Positions 52,392 to 60,720 of a stretch of 64,000 nucleotides of DNA are shown in pieces. Position 1 is the first letter of the stretch; every line of letters starts with the position of its first letter. The DNA is taken from positions 28,863-92,862 of the forward strand of contig NZRL01000132.1 of assembly GCA_002696205.1 (NCBI GenBank), written 5' to 3'. A program made the position numbers and the translations under genes. Source of the DNA: Rhodospirillaceae bacterium. GTDB taxonomy: Bacteria; Pseudomonadota; Alphaproteobacteria; Rhodospirillales; Casp-alpha2. A model generated the notes under the pieces. That model saw nothing but the letters and a program-made list of their open reading frames with translations, made no database searches and was not told where the DNA came from.

Positions 52392-53144
52392 CTACCAACG
52401 GCCGATGCGGGTGCGGTAACGGAACGCCTCGGCGACCGCGTGACGAATGCAGAAATCGATGGCGACGCCGTTAACATCGAAGTTCACCTGTTCGGTGCGG
52501 ACGACGGTGTCGCCGGGTTCGATATCGAGCATCGCCGCCATCCGGGGGGCCGCCTTGACCATATCCATGATCACGTCACCGAACGCGATCGGCACGCCGC
52601 GCGACCGTTCCAGCAAAGTGCAAACATCACTGGATTCCAGATCGCCCTCGGTCAACGGTTCGGCCACTTCGTTCAACAAAAACCGCTCTTCGTGGCAGAC
52701 CGGCGCGCCGTTTGCGAGACGCAGGCGGCGCACCGCGGTCACCGCCGTTCCCGCCGGAATGCCGAGCGCCTGGCGAACTTGGGCATTTGCTTTGACCTCG
52801 GTCCGTTCGAGAAGGCGTGCCGTCGCGGCGACACCGTTGGGGCCGAGCGCTTCGCCCAATCCCTGCAGCCGGCGCATGTCCAACTCCGCCTTGACCCCGC
52901 GGACGAAATGGCCCTGGCCTTGATGGCTTTCGACCATGCCCGATTTCTTGAGAGCATCAAGCGCGTGACGAACCGTGACCCGAGAGACCCCGAACTTGCG
53001 AACCAGGGAATGTTCCGACGGCAGGCGGGAGCCCGGCTGAATCTCCCCGGCGTTGATCCGCCGCGCGAGCCAATCGCGAACCACGACGTATTTCGGAAGG
53101 GTCTCTCTTTCCTGGGTCACGATATTCTGGATCACGTGGTTCAT
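52392..53144 (-). CDS. GntR-family regulator, HutC/UTRA subfamily
   Basis: A 250-residue regulator: winged helix at 15-80 (LPSEHSLVRKFGVSRVTVRH, GMVESHQGQGHFV) and UTRA ligand domain at 95-245 (ICHEERFLLNEVAEPL-like segment, RTEQVNFDVNGVAIDFCIRH). UTRA domains sense small organic effectors. It is in the middle of the minus-strand block, 51 bp after the HEAT gene, and presumably controls both the flavoprotein module upstream and the importer downstream. Confidence 0.9.
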   Translation of the reverse strand: MNHVIQNIVTQERETLPKYVVVRDWLARRINAGEIQPGSRLPSEHSLVRKFGVSRVTVRHALDALKKSGMVESHQGQGHFVRGVKAELDMRRLQGLGEALGPNGVAATARLLERTEVKANAQVRQALGIPAGTAVTAVRRLRLANGAPVCHEERFLLNEVAEPLTEGDLESSDVCTLLERSRGVPIAFGDVIMDMVKAAPRMAAMLDIEPGDTVVRTEQVNFDVNGVAIDFCIRHAVAEAFRYRTRIGRW

Positions 53145-53195
53145 AACGGGGAACGGGTCAGACGTTTCGGGATACGGGCGGTGAAGCGACTCCGC

Positions 53196-54158
53196 TTATT
53201 CGCTGCGGATCCGGCCGAGCGCCCAGCGGATGTTCTTGCGGACGTCGGGATCGGGATCGTCGAGATGGGCTTCCAGCGCCGGAACGGCTTCGGGGGCTTC
53301 GATCTCGCCGAGAGCCGCCGCCGCTTCCTTGCGCAGGTTGGAAATATCGTGGTCGAGCGACGGGATGATTTCGGGCACCGCCTCGGCCACGCCCAGCTTG
53401 CCGAGCGAGCGGATCGACTTCTGCCGGACCTGCCAGTATTCGTCGGTCAAGGCTGCGCGAAGGGCCGGGGCCGCGACCGTCGACTGCACCTTGCACAGCG
53501 TTTCGGCGGCGATTTCGCGCACCTGCCAGTCGCTATCGGTCAGCGACTGGGCCAGCGCCTCGGCGGCGGCGGTCGTCACGGAAAAACCGAGCGCGCCGGC
53601 GGCGGTCCGCCGCACGGCGGGCTCCACATCCTTCAACATGGACATCAGGGCCGGCAGGGCGTCTTCGGTTTTCAGATAGCCGACGACGCTGATCGCTTCG
53701 GAACGGACCGTCGCGTCTTCGTCGGAAAAGGCATCCAACGCCGGCTTCAGGCTTTCCGTCCGCTTCAGTTCGCGAAGGGCCCGCAGCGAGGCGGCGCGAA
53801 CGAACGCACTTTCGTGGGTCACGAAGGGCAGGATCGGATCGGCGGCGGCCGGGTCTTTCAATTCGGCCATGGAATCGGCGGCCGCCTGGGCGACGCCCGC
53901 GTCCTCGTCGACCACGGCAACGACCAAGGCGTCGGCCGTTTCCGGGCCGTCGAATTCGGCCAACGCCAAAGCGACCTGAAGCCGCACTTCGCGGGCTTCG
54001 TCACCAAGCGCCTTTTTCAGATAGGTCACGGCCGAAGGATCGGCGCTGTCGGCCAGATCCATGACGGCGACCCGGCGGGTCCCGGGATCGGGATCGTCCA
54101 AACGGTCGACGATATCCTCGACTTCGTCGAACTGCTCGAAGGGCTCGAATGCGGACAT
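53196..54158 (-). CDS. HEAT-repeat protein
   Basis: A 320-residue all-helical protein of nine to ten HEAT/PBS-lyase-type repeats of about 30 residues, for example DEAREVRLQVALALAEFDGP, HESAFVRAASLRALRELKRT, DSDWQVREIAAETLCKVQST and DEYWQVRQKSIRSLGKLGVA. Start MSAFEPFEQFDEVEDI has AAGGAG 9 bp upstream. No signal peptide. Lies 20 bp after the ferredoxin gene. Such repeats act as protein scaffolds, and some HEAT-like proteins serve as lyases or chaperones for cofactor-bearing partners, so it may assemble or tether the flavoprotein-ferredoxin pair. Confidence 0.88.
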   Translation of the reverse strand: MSAFEPFEQFDEVEDIVDRLDDPDPGTRRVAVMDLADSADPSAVTYLKKALGDEAREVRLQVALALAEFDGPETADALVVAVVDEDAGVAQAAADSMAELKDPAAADPILPFVTHESAFVRAASLRALRELKRTESLKPALDAFSDEDATVRSEAISVVGYLKTEDALPALMSMLKDVEPAVRRTAAGALGFSVTTAAAEALAQSLTDSDWQVREIAAETLCKVQSTVAAPALRAALTDEYWQVRQKSIRSLGKLGVAEAVPEIIPSLDHDISNLRKEAAAALGEIEAPEAVPALEAHLDDPDPDVRKNIRWALGRIRSE

Positions 54159-54178
54159 GGTCTCGGGCTCCTTATCGA

Positions 54179-54412
54179 CTAGCGCAGCAGGAAGGGAATG
54201 TGCACGGACACGGCACCCGTCGGGCAATCGGCCTCGCAGGGCATGCAGTACCAGCATTCGTCGTACTTCATGAACGCCTTGCCGGTCTGATCCGAGATGC
54301 GCAGCACGTCCAGCGGGCAGACATCGACGCAGACGGTGCAGCCCTTGTCGGCGATGCACTTGTCGTCATCGACGACGACCGGGACGGAAGAGGATTGTTG
54401 TGCGAGAGGCAT
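54179..54412 (-). CDS. Small 2x[4Fe-4S] ferredoxin, AprB-like
   Basis: A 77-residue ferredoxin with eight cysteines in two sets: Cys19, 25, 28, 32 (KCIADKGCTVCVDVCP) and Cys53, 56, 59, 63 (ECWYCMPCEADCP). The WYCMPCEADCPTGA second motif is the form seen in AprB-type partners of AprA flavoproteins. CAGGAG lies 7 bp before the ATG. Located 39 bp after the flavoprotein gene; it very probably accepts or donates the flavoprotein's electrons. Confidence 0.92.
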   Translation of the reverse strand: MPLAQQSSSVPVVVDDDKCIADKGCTVCVDVCPLDVLRISDQTGKAFMKYDECWYCMPCEADCPTGAVSVHIPFLLR

Positions 54413-54451
54413 GGGAATTCTCCTGGTGTTGTCTGTCTACGACGGGGCGGA

Positions 54452-56191
54452 TCAGGCCTGGGCCTTGATGCGCTGTTTGTCGTAGGCGTCCTTTTCGTCT
54501 TCATCGATGGGGATGACGTAGGGGTCGACTTCCTTCTTGCGGATCGTCATCTGACCGGCGTCGTCCTTGGACAGGATCGAGTGGCAGAACCAGTTCTCGT
54601 TGTCCCGTTCCGGATAATCGGCGCGGTTGTGATAAAGACCCCAGCGGCTTTCCGTGCGGAACAGCGAGGCGAAGGCCGCCATGTCGGCGCAGTCCATGAT
54701 CGACGCAACCTCGAGAGAGCGCATCAATTCGTGGGCGTTGGTCACGGCCATTTCGTTTTCCATGGCCTCGCGCGTTTCGGCGAACCGGTCCTGGGCCAGC
54801 TGCATCTTGCGGGTGACCTTGGGCGGCTGCAGGTAGTCGTTGACCAGGCGCCGGGTCTTGTACTCGATCTGGTTCGGCGGAATGCCGTCGTCGCGCAGGG
54901 TCGGCGCCAGGACGCGCTTCTTCTCGGCGGCGATGAAATCCTCGTCGATGTCGGCGAAATCGACCTCGTTCACGAAGTCGACGGCGTGTTCACCGGCGAC
55001 CGCACCGTTGGTGAAGGCCCCCAGCATGTAGTTATGCGGCACGCTGGCCATGTCGCCGGCGGCATAAAGGCCCGGAACCGTGGTGCAGGCGTTGTCGTCG
55101 ACATAGACGCCGGACGCCGAATGGCCCGAGCAGAAGCCGATTTCCGAGATATGCATCTCGATCATGCCGTGGCGGTAATCGTTGTGGCGGTTGACCTGGA
55201 ACCGGCCGCGGGTCGGGCGTTCGACCTCGTGCAGGATGGTCTCGATTTCCGAGATCGTCTCGTCGGCCAGGTGGTTGAGCTTCAGGAACACCGGCCCCTT
55301 GCCCGACTGCAGTTCGTTGTAGAACTCCTGCATCATCTGGCCGGACCAGTAATCGCATTCGATGAATCGCATGCCTTCGTTGTTGGCCGTGTAGCCGCCG
55401 AAGGGCCCGGCCACATAGGCGCAGGCGGGACCGTTGTAGTCCTTGATCAGCGGATTGATCTGGAAGCATTCCAGGTTCGCCAGCCCCGCGCCGGCGTGAT
55501 ACGCCATGGCGTAGCCGTCGCCCGAGTTGGCGGCGTTCTCATAGGTGCCGTAGAGATAGCCCGAGGTCGGCAGACCCAAACGCCCGGCGGCCCCCATGCA
55601 GAGGATCACGGCCTTGGCGCGGACGACCAGGAATTCGGCGTTGCGCGTGTTGACGGCGATGGCGCCGGCGATGCGGCCGTCCTTGCCGGTCAGCAGGCGG
55701 GTCGCCATGTAGCGGTTGGAGATCAGCAGACGCGCCCGCTTGAGCTGGCGATACAGCGCCTTCTTCACGGTGTCGCCGTTCGGCATGGGCAGGACGTAGG
55801 TGCCGATGTGGTGCACCTTCTTGACGTCGAAGTCGCCGTTTTCGTCCTTCTGGAAACGGATGCCGAAGTTATCCAGCTCCTGAATGATTTCGTAGCAGTT
55901 CTCGGCGTATTTCAGGACCGCCGCCTGATCGACGATGCCGTCGTTGGCGACGGTGATTTCCTTCACATACTGCTCGGGCGTCGAATGGCCGGGGATGACG
56001 GCGTTGTTCAGGCCGTCCATGCCCATGGAGATGGCGCCGGAGCGCTTCACATTGGCCTTTTCCAAGAGGATGACCTTGGCGTCGGGATTTTTCTTCTTGG
56101 CCTTGTAGGCGGCCATCGGGCCGGCCGTGCCGCCGCCGATGACGAGGATGTCGCAATCGACTTGCGAGGTGCCTTCGGTGATTTCGTCCAT
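54452..56191 (-). CDS. FAD flavoprotein of the AprA/fumarate reductase superfamily, substrate unknown
   Basis: A 579-residue flavoprotein. FAD Rossmann motif Gly19-Gly-Gly-x2-Gly24 (ILVIGGGTAGPMAAYKA), the VKRSGAISMGMDGLN segment typical of AprA-like proteins, and GLYAAGDMASVPHNYMLGAF near the second FAD contact. A middle segment FQINPLIKDYNGPACAYVAG lies at the expected active site. It is shorter than sulfate-reducer AprA and lacks the features I associate with that enzyme, so APS/sulfite is only one possibility. Partner genes: ferredoxin, HEAT protein. AAGGA lies 7 bp before the ATG. Confidence 0.85.
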   Translation of the reverse strand: MDEITEGTSQVDCDILVIGGGTAGPMAAYKAKKKNPDAKVILLEKANVKRSGAISMGMDGLNNAVIPGHSTPEQYVKEITVANDGIVDQAAVLKYAENCYEIIQELDNFGIRFQKDENGDFDVKKVHHIGTYVLPMPNGDTVKKALYRQLKRARLLISNRYMATRLLTGKDGRIAGAIAVNTRNAEFLVVRAKAVILCMGAAGRLGLPTSGYLYGTYENAANSGDGYAMAYHAGAGLANLECFQINPLIKDYNGPACAYVAGPFGGYTANNEGMRFIECDYWSGQMMQEFYNELQSGKGPVFLKLNHLADETISEIETILHEVERPTRGRFQVNRHNDYRHGMIEMHISEIGFCSGHSASGVYVDDNACTTVPGLYAAGDMASVPHNYMLGAFTNGAVAGEHAVDFVNEVDFADIDEDFIAAEKKRVLAPTLRDDGIPPNQIEYKTRRLVNDYLQPPKVTRKMQLAQDRFAETREAMENEMAVTNAHELMRSLEVASIMDCADMAAFASLFRTESRWGLYHNRADYPERDNENWFCHSILSKDDAGQMTIRKKEVDPYVIPIDEDEKDAYDKQRIKAQA

Positions 56192-56367
56192 GGGTCGGTC
56201 CTTTCGGTCTTTGGCGCCTCCCCTGGGTCACATATGCCTTGAAGTATAGTGCGACGCGGGGGGACGTCTGGTCGGTCTTGTCTGCCTTTGGCGCGGCGTC
56301 GCGCCCTCAGGTCTGGAACTTGTTTCTATCGTCATGGTGCACCGCACCATGACCGGCTGTCTGTCAA

Positions 56368-56721
56368 CTAATTGCCAATGCTGTCGATGGCGCCGTCGAT
56401 TGCATTGACGACGGTCGTATCGATGCCTTTGAAGGCCAGCGCGCCGATGGCGCCGCGCAGCATTTCCCAGGGGTAGATGCCTTTCGCGTAACCGTCCGAG
56501 AAAACGATGTTGATGGCGTAGACGCCGACGGCCTCGACGCCCGTGATGGTCAGATCCTCGTCGGCGGGAACATCCCAGCCTTTCAGGCGCGCACTTTCCG
56601 ATCGGGCGGAGCGGCTCATCTGGCGCAGGGCGGGCGCGCTCAAGCTCTGGCGCAGGCCGTCGGGCCAGGTGATTTCCAGCGACGAACGGTCGGCGGGAAC
56701 GGTGATACCGGTGGGCTGCAT
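56368..56721 (-). CDS. DUF971 protein (gamma-butyrobetaine hydroxylase N-terminal-like)
   Basis: A 117-residue protein starting MQPTGITVPADRSSLEITWPDG (GAGGAG 7 bp upstream). The DUF971 pattern LEITWPDG...LSAPALRQ...ITGVEAVGVYAINIVFSDGYAKGIYPWEML is complete. DUF971 occurs alone or fused to gamma-butyrobetaine hydroxylase and near Fe-S assembly (Mrp/ApbC) genes. It is the first gene of the block, 176 bp upstream of the flavoprotein; a role in maturing its Fe-S or flavin partners is a guess. Confidence 0.85.
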   Translation of the reverse strand: MQPTGITVPADRSSLEITWPDGLRQSLSAPALRQMSRSARSESARLKGWDVPADEDLTITGVEAVGVYAINIVFSDGYAKGIYPWEMLRGAIGALAFKGIDTTVVNAIDGAIDSIGN

Positions 56722-56804
56722 GGTCGGGCTCCTCAAAACGTATAGGGGGGATGGGCTCCCGCAATTCGAGCCTTCATCCAAGACCCGCGCCTCGTTTCGG
56801 AAAA

Positions 56805-56860
56805 GCAATTCGTTGACAGAACCGACTTTATTTTTCCCCGGCAATTAATTGACGGAACGG
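56805..56860. repeat. 20-bp direct repeat, 36 bp apart, upstream of the 2-oxoacid oxidoreductase genes
   Basis: GCAATTCGTTGACAGAACCG (56805-56824) and GCAATTAATTGACGGAACGG (56841-56860) match at 16 of 20 bases. Each contains a CAAT...TTG dyad (CAATTCGTTG, CAATTAATTG). They lie in the 253-bp divergent space between the DUF971 gene and the korA-like gene and look like paired regulator sites; the TTGAC parts might also be -35 elements. Confidence 0.55.
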
Positions 56861-56974
56861 AGGGCGCCCGCGCGGGCATAGTCCGGCCAACCTCGCCGAA
56901 GCCCGATTCAGGCCCCCGGCGATCCCCGTTTCAAGACCGGCGCCCCGCACCGGCATATGCAAAGGACTTCGGCC

Positions 56975-58849
56975 ATGCTCGACCAACCTTTCGCTTCCGA
57001 TCTTCCCGCCGCCGGCACGGCCGCCGCGGTCGTCCGCTTCGCCGGCGATTCCGGCGACGGCATCCAGACGCTGGGATCGGAATTCACCAAATCCTCGGCC
57101 CTGACCGGGCATGGGTTCATGACCTTCCCCGATTTCCCGGCGGAAATCCGCGCGCCCGCGGGCACGACTTTCGGCGTTTCGGCCTTTCAGATTCAGATCG
57201 GCGGCGACGCCGTAAAGACCCACGGCGATACGGTCGACGTGCTGGTCGCCCTGAACCCAGCGGCGCTGAAGACCAACCTTCCCTCCCTGCGTCCGGGCGG
57301 CTTGCTGCTCATCGACACCGACGCGTTCAACAAGCGCGGCTTGGAAAAAGCGGGCTACGAGACAAACCCGCTGGAAGACGGCAGCCTCGACGATGTCCGC
57401 GTCGAAGCCGTCGAGATTTCCCGCCTGACCCGCGAGGCAGCGCTCGCCGACGGCCGCGCCGAGGCCGGCGTGACCAAGAAGGACGCCGACAAGGCGCGCA
57501 ACTTCTGGGCCCTGGGTCTGGTCTATTGGATGTTCGAACAAGACCGCTCGGCGACGGCGACCTGGCTCGGCACGAAATTCGGCAAGCGGCCCGAGATCGC
57601 GGCGGCGAACGTCGCGGCGCTGGACGCCGGGCATACCTACGGCGACGTCACCGACATGGCCCCGCCGACGCGCCTGCGCGCCCTGGCGGCGGCCCAGCCC
57701 AAGCCCGGCACCTACGAGACGCTGACCGGCATCGACGGCATCGTCCTGGGCCTGACGGCGGCATCGGCCCTGTCGGGCCTGCGCCTGCATTACTGCTCCT
57801 ACCCCATCACTCCGGCGTCGGCGATCCTGCACGGCCTCGCCAAGCTGGAAGGCGAAGGGGTAGCCACCTTCCAGGCGGAAGACGAGATCGCCGCCGCCAC
57901 CGCCGCCATCGGGGCGTCCTTCGCGGGCGGCCTGGGCGTCACCGGCACCTCGGGCCCCGGCATGGCGCTGAAGGCCGAGGCCCTGGGCCTCGCTGCCGCC
58001 GCCGAACTGCCGCTGATCGTCGTCGACGTGCAGCGCGCGGGACCGTCGACCGGCATGCCGACCAAGGTCGAACAGGCCGATCTGAACATGGCCCTGAAGG
58101 GCCGCCACGGCGAAGCCCCCCTGCCCGTCTTCGCCGCCGCCGGCCCGGGCGATTCGTTTGACACGGTTCTGCAGGCCGCCCGCGTGGCGACCAAGTTCAT
58201 GACGCCAGTGATCGTGCTGTCCGATGCCTATACGGCCAATGCGGCCGAGCCCTGGCGCCTGCCGGACGTCGACGCGATGGCGGATATCGCGATCAACCGC
58301 GACATCGACCCGGAAGGCTTCCATCCCTTCCGCCGCGACGAAGACAGCTTGGCCCGTGCCTGGGCCGTGCCCGGCATGACCGGCCTGGCCCATCGCCTGG
58401 GTGGCATCGAGCGCGCCGCCGGATCGGGGCATATTTCCTACGATCCCGACAACCACCAGGAAATGACCGACCTGCGCGCGGCCAAGCTGGACCGCATCCG
58501 CGACTTCCTGCCCGCCGCCAAGATCGAAACCGGCGACGACGCCGGCCGCGTCCTGGTCGTCGGCTGGGGATCGACCCGGGGCGTGCTCAAGACCACGGTC
58601 GAGGAACTGAACGCCGAAGGCCATGCCGTCGGCCACCTGCACCTGCGCAGCCTGTCGCCGTTGCCGCGCGGGCTCGAGGAAGCCTTCGGCCTGTTCGATC
58701 ACGTCGTGGTCGCCGAATTGAATTCGGGACAACTGCTGGACGAACTGCGCGCCCGTTTCCCGCACATCCCGTTCCGGGGCCTGAACAAGGTCACCGGCCA
58801 GCCCTTCACCGTGGCGGAGATCGATGCCGCCCTCAGAGAACACCTGTAA
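56975..58849 (+). CDS. korA: 2-oxoacid:ferredoxin oxidoreductase, fused gamma-alpha subunit
   Basis: A 624-residue KorA-type subunit. Residues 1-190 are the gamma domain (AAAVVRFAGDSGDGIQTLGS ... FPAEIRAPAGTTFGVSAFQI), followed by the pyrimidine-binding alpha domain (HYCSYPITPASAILHGLAKL, TSGPGMALKAEALGLAAAAE). I start at the second Met (56975), 8 bp after AAGGA; 56957 would add six residues. Converts a 2-oxoacid such as 2-oxoglutarate with CoA to acyl-CoA, CO2 and reduced ferredoxin, together with KorB. These fused forms are found in aerobes as well as anaerobes. Confidence 0.93.
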   Translation: MLDQPFASDLPAAGTAAAVVRFAGDSGDGIQTLGSEFTKSSALTGHGFMTFPDFPAEIRAPAGTTFGVSAFQIQIGGDAVKTHGDTVDVLVALNPAALKTNLPSLRPGGLLLIDTDAFNKRGLEKAGYETNPLEDGSLDDVRVEAVEISRLTREAALADGRAEAGVTKKDADKARNFWALGLVYWMFEQDRSATATWLGTKFGKRPEIAAANVAALDAGHTYGDVTDMAPPTRLRALAAAQPKPGTYETLTGIDGIVLGLTAASALSGLRLHYCSYPITPASAILHGLAKLEGEGVATFQAEDEIAAATAAIGASFAGGLGVTGTSGPGMALKAEALGLAAAAELPLIVVDVQRAGPSTGMPTKVEQADLNMALKGRHGEAPLPVFAAAGPGDSFDTVLQAARVATKFMTPVIVLSDAYTANAAEPWRLPDVDAMADIAINRDIDPEGFHPFRRDEDSLARAWAVPGMTGLAHRLGGIERAAGSGHISYDPDNHQEMTDLRAAKLDRIRDFLPAAKIETGDDAGRVLVVGWGSTRGVLKTTVEELNAEGHAVGHLHLRSLSPLPRGLEEAFGLFDHVVVAELNSGQLLDELRARFPHIPFRGLNKVTGQPFTVAEIDAALREHL

Positions 58850-58862
58850 GGGAGCCCCCGAC

Positions 58863-59903
58863 ATGAACGTCATGAATCCCGACATCTCAGCCCCCGAGGC
58901 CGATACCACCACCCCGCTGACCGCCCGCGACTTCACCTCGGATCAGGAAGTCCGCTGGTGCCCCGGTTGCGGCGATTACGCGATCCTGAAGGCGGTCCGC
59001 GCGACCCTGGCCGAGGTCGGCCGGCGGCCCGAAGACGTCGTCTTCGTCTCCGGCATCGGCTGCGCCGCGCGCTTCCCCTACTACCTCGCGTCCTACGGCT
59101 TCCACACCATCCATGGCCGTGCTCCCGCCGTTGCGACGGGCGTCAAGATGGCCAACCCGGACCTCGACGTCTGGGTCGTCGGCGGCGATGGGGATTTCCT
59201 GTCGATCGGCGGCAACCATCTGATGCATGCCCTGCGGCGCAACGTCGATCTCAACCTCCTGATGCCGAACAACGCGGTCTACGGCCTGACCAAGGGCCAG
59301 TATTCGCCGGCTTCGGCGACGGGCATGCGCTCGCCGTCGTCGCCGGGCGGCTCGGTCGAGGCGCCGGTCAACGCCGCCATGCTGGCCTTGGGTGCCGGGG
59401 CGCGCTTCGTCGCGCGGTCCGCCGATACCCTGCAGGACCACCTGCCCGGCGTGCTCAAGGCGGCCCACGCAAATCGGGGCACCTCCTTCGTCGAGATCCT
59501 GCAGAACTGCGTGGTCTTCAACGACGGCGCTTTCGACGCGGTCAAGGACAAGGCCACGGGGGCGGAGCGGACAATCCGCCTGGAACACGGCAAGCCGCTG
59601 GTGTTCGGTGCCGAGGGCGACAAGGGCATCCACGTCGATTGGGCCACGGGCACGGCCCGCGTGGTGCCGGTGGGCCAAGGCGGCGCCGTCTACGACGTCA
59701 CCGTCCACGACCAGACCAACCTGGCGCTGGCGACCATCCTGGCCCGCATGGAAGGCCCGGACCTGCCGGTCGCGTTGGGCGTGATCTATCACGCGCCGGG
59801 CGCCTCCTTCACCGATCTGCGCGAAGACGATCCCACCCGGACCATGGACCGCGCCGGGCTTTCCCGCCTGCTGTCGGCCGGCAAGACCTGGACCGTTTCA
59901 TAA
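58863..59903 (+). CDS. korB: 2-oxoacid:ferredoxin oxidoreductase beta subunit
   Basis: A 346-residue beta subunit. TPP motif GDGD (108-111) with NNAVYGLTKGQYSP, and four cysteines for one 4Fe-4S cluster: Cys33, Cys36 (RWCPGCGDYA), Cys67 (SGIGCAARF) and Cys216 (LQNCVVFND). Start at 58863 follows GGGAG by 8 bp, 13 bp after the korA stop. A clear terminator follows at 59940-59973. The FNDGAF segment is the usual end of the catalytic core. Confidence 0.94.
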   Translation: MNVMNPDISAPEADTTTPLTARDFTSDQEVRWCPGCGDYAILKAVRATLAEVGRRPEDVVFVSGIGCAARFPYYLASYGFHTIHGRAPAVATGVKMANPDLDVWVVGGDGDFLSIGGNHLMHALRRNVDLNLLMPNNAVYGLTKGQYSPASATGMRSPSSPGGSVEAPVNAAMLALGAGARFVARSADTLQDHLPGVLKAAHANRGTSFVEILQNCVVFNDGAFDAVKDKATGAERTIRLEHGKPLVFGAEGDKGIHVDWATGTARVVPVGQGGAVYDVTVHDQTNLALATILARMEGPDLPVALGVIYHAPGASFTDLREDDPTRTMDRAGLSRLLSAGKTWTVS

Positions 59904-59939
59904 GGCATCCACCGCCGCTCAGGCGATTGCTTCCCGGCG

Positions 59940-59976
59940 ATGGCCCGCCCCGATTCGTTCGGCGGCGGGCCATTTA
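59940..59976. terminator. Rho-independent terminator after korB
   Basis: ATGGCCCGCC (59940-59949) pairs with GGCGGGCCAT (59964-59973), 10 bp with a 14-nt loop, then TTTAA. It falls inside the open frame upstream of the GntR domain, which argues against the most upstream start for that gene. Confidence 0.8.
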
Positions 59977-59978
59977 AC

Positions 59979-59992
59979 GATTGCATGCAATC
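59979..59992. promoter_or_regulatory. 14-bp perfect palindrome GATTGCATGCAATC
   Basis: Perfect dyad between the korB terminator and the GntR gene. FCD-type GntR proteins bind such short TTGnnnnCAA-type dyads; probably the autoregulatory site of the adjacent gene. Related to the palindrome at 19989-20003. Confidence 0.55.
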
Positions 59993-60041
59993 ACGGATTA
60001 ATGTGATTTTGTATGCACCTAACGAACCGAGTGGGGCGCCC

Positions 60042-60686
60042 TTGTCCGAACGCAAAACCCGCACCGAACGCATCCGCGACGAACTCGCCGACGAGATCGC
60101 GCGGGGCCGATTGGGTCCGGGCGCGGCCCTGGACGAGGTCACCCTGGCCGACCGGTTCGGCGTGTCCCGCACCCCGATCCGCGAAGCCATCCGCCAATTG
60201 GAAGCCTTCGGTTTCGCCGACGCGCGGCCCCGCCGGGGCGCCGTCGTCGCCACCATCACCGACGAACGCCTGGACGAAATGTTCCTGGTCATGGCCGAGA
60301 TGGAGGGCCTGTGTTCGCGCATCGCCGCCGACAACATGACGCCCGCCGATCACGAGGGCCTGTTGGAAATTCACGAAGGATCGCGCCTGGCGGCGGAAGC
60401 GGACGACGTGGATCGGTATTACGAACTCAACACCCAGTTCCACGCCTGTATCTATTCGGGGACCCATAACTCGTTCCTCGAGGAACTGACCCTGCATGTG
60501 CGCAGGCGGGTCGCCCCCTACCGGCGGGCACAGTTCCGGGTGACCGGCCGCCTGGACCTGTCCTATCGGGAACACGACGCCGTGGTGCAGGCGATCCTGC
60601 GCGGCGACGGCGAGGGCGCGCAGCAGGCCATGAACGGCCATCTGAAATTGGTGCGCGGCGCGGTCCACGACATCACCGAGCCCTGA
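60042..60686 (+). CDS. GntR-family regulator, FCD subfamily
   Basis: A 214-residue regulator if started at the TTG giving LSERKTRTERIRDELADEI, which removes an implausible N-terminal extension overlapping the korB terminator and palindrome; ATG at 59985 is an alternative. Winged helix (DEVTLADRFGVSRTPIREAI, then RQLEAFGFADARPRRG) and FCD domain (FLVMAEMEGLCSRIAADNMT, YYELNTQFHACIYSGTHNS, YREHDAVVQAILRGDGEGAQ) are complete. Likely regulates itself and perhaps korAB or the shared palindromes at 44433 and 63422. Confidence 0.88.
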   Translation: MSERKTRTERIRDELADEIARGRLGPGAALDEVTLADRFGVSRTPIREAIRQLEAFGFADARPRRGAVVATITDERLDEMFLVMAEMEGLCSRIAADNMTPADHEGLLEIHEGSRLAAEADDVDRYYELNTQFHACIYSGTHNSFLEELTLHVRRRVAPYRRAQFRVTGRLDLSYREHDAVVQAILRGDGEGAQQAMNGHLKLVRGAVHDITEP

Positions 60687-60720
60687 ACGGGCCCGCGCTG
60701 GAAACGGGCGCGCGCCGGGA

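Noticed and set aside
54179-56191. Genuine dissimilatory APS reductase AprBA
   Set aside because: The flavoprotein is 579 residues and the ferredoxin only 77, both shorter than in sulfate reducers, key segments I know from AprA are not recognisable, and no ATP sulfurylase gene is in the window.
59940-60041. N-terminal extension of the GntR protein starting MARPDSFGGG
   Set aside because: It would place the korB terminator and a perfect operator-like palindrome inside coding sequence; a TTG start at 60042 gives a normal GntR beginning.
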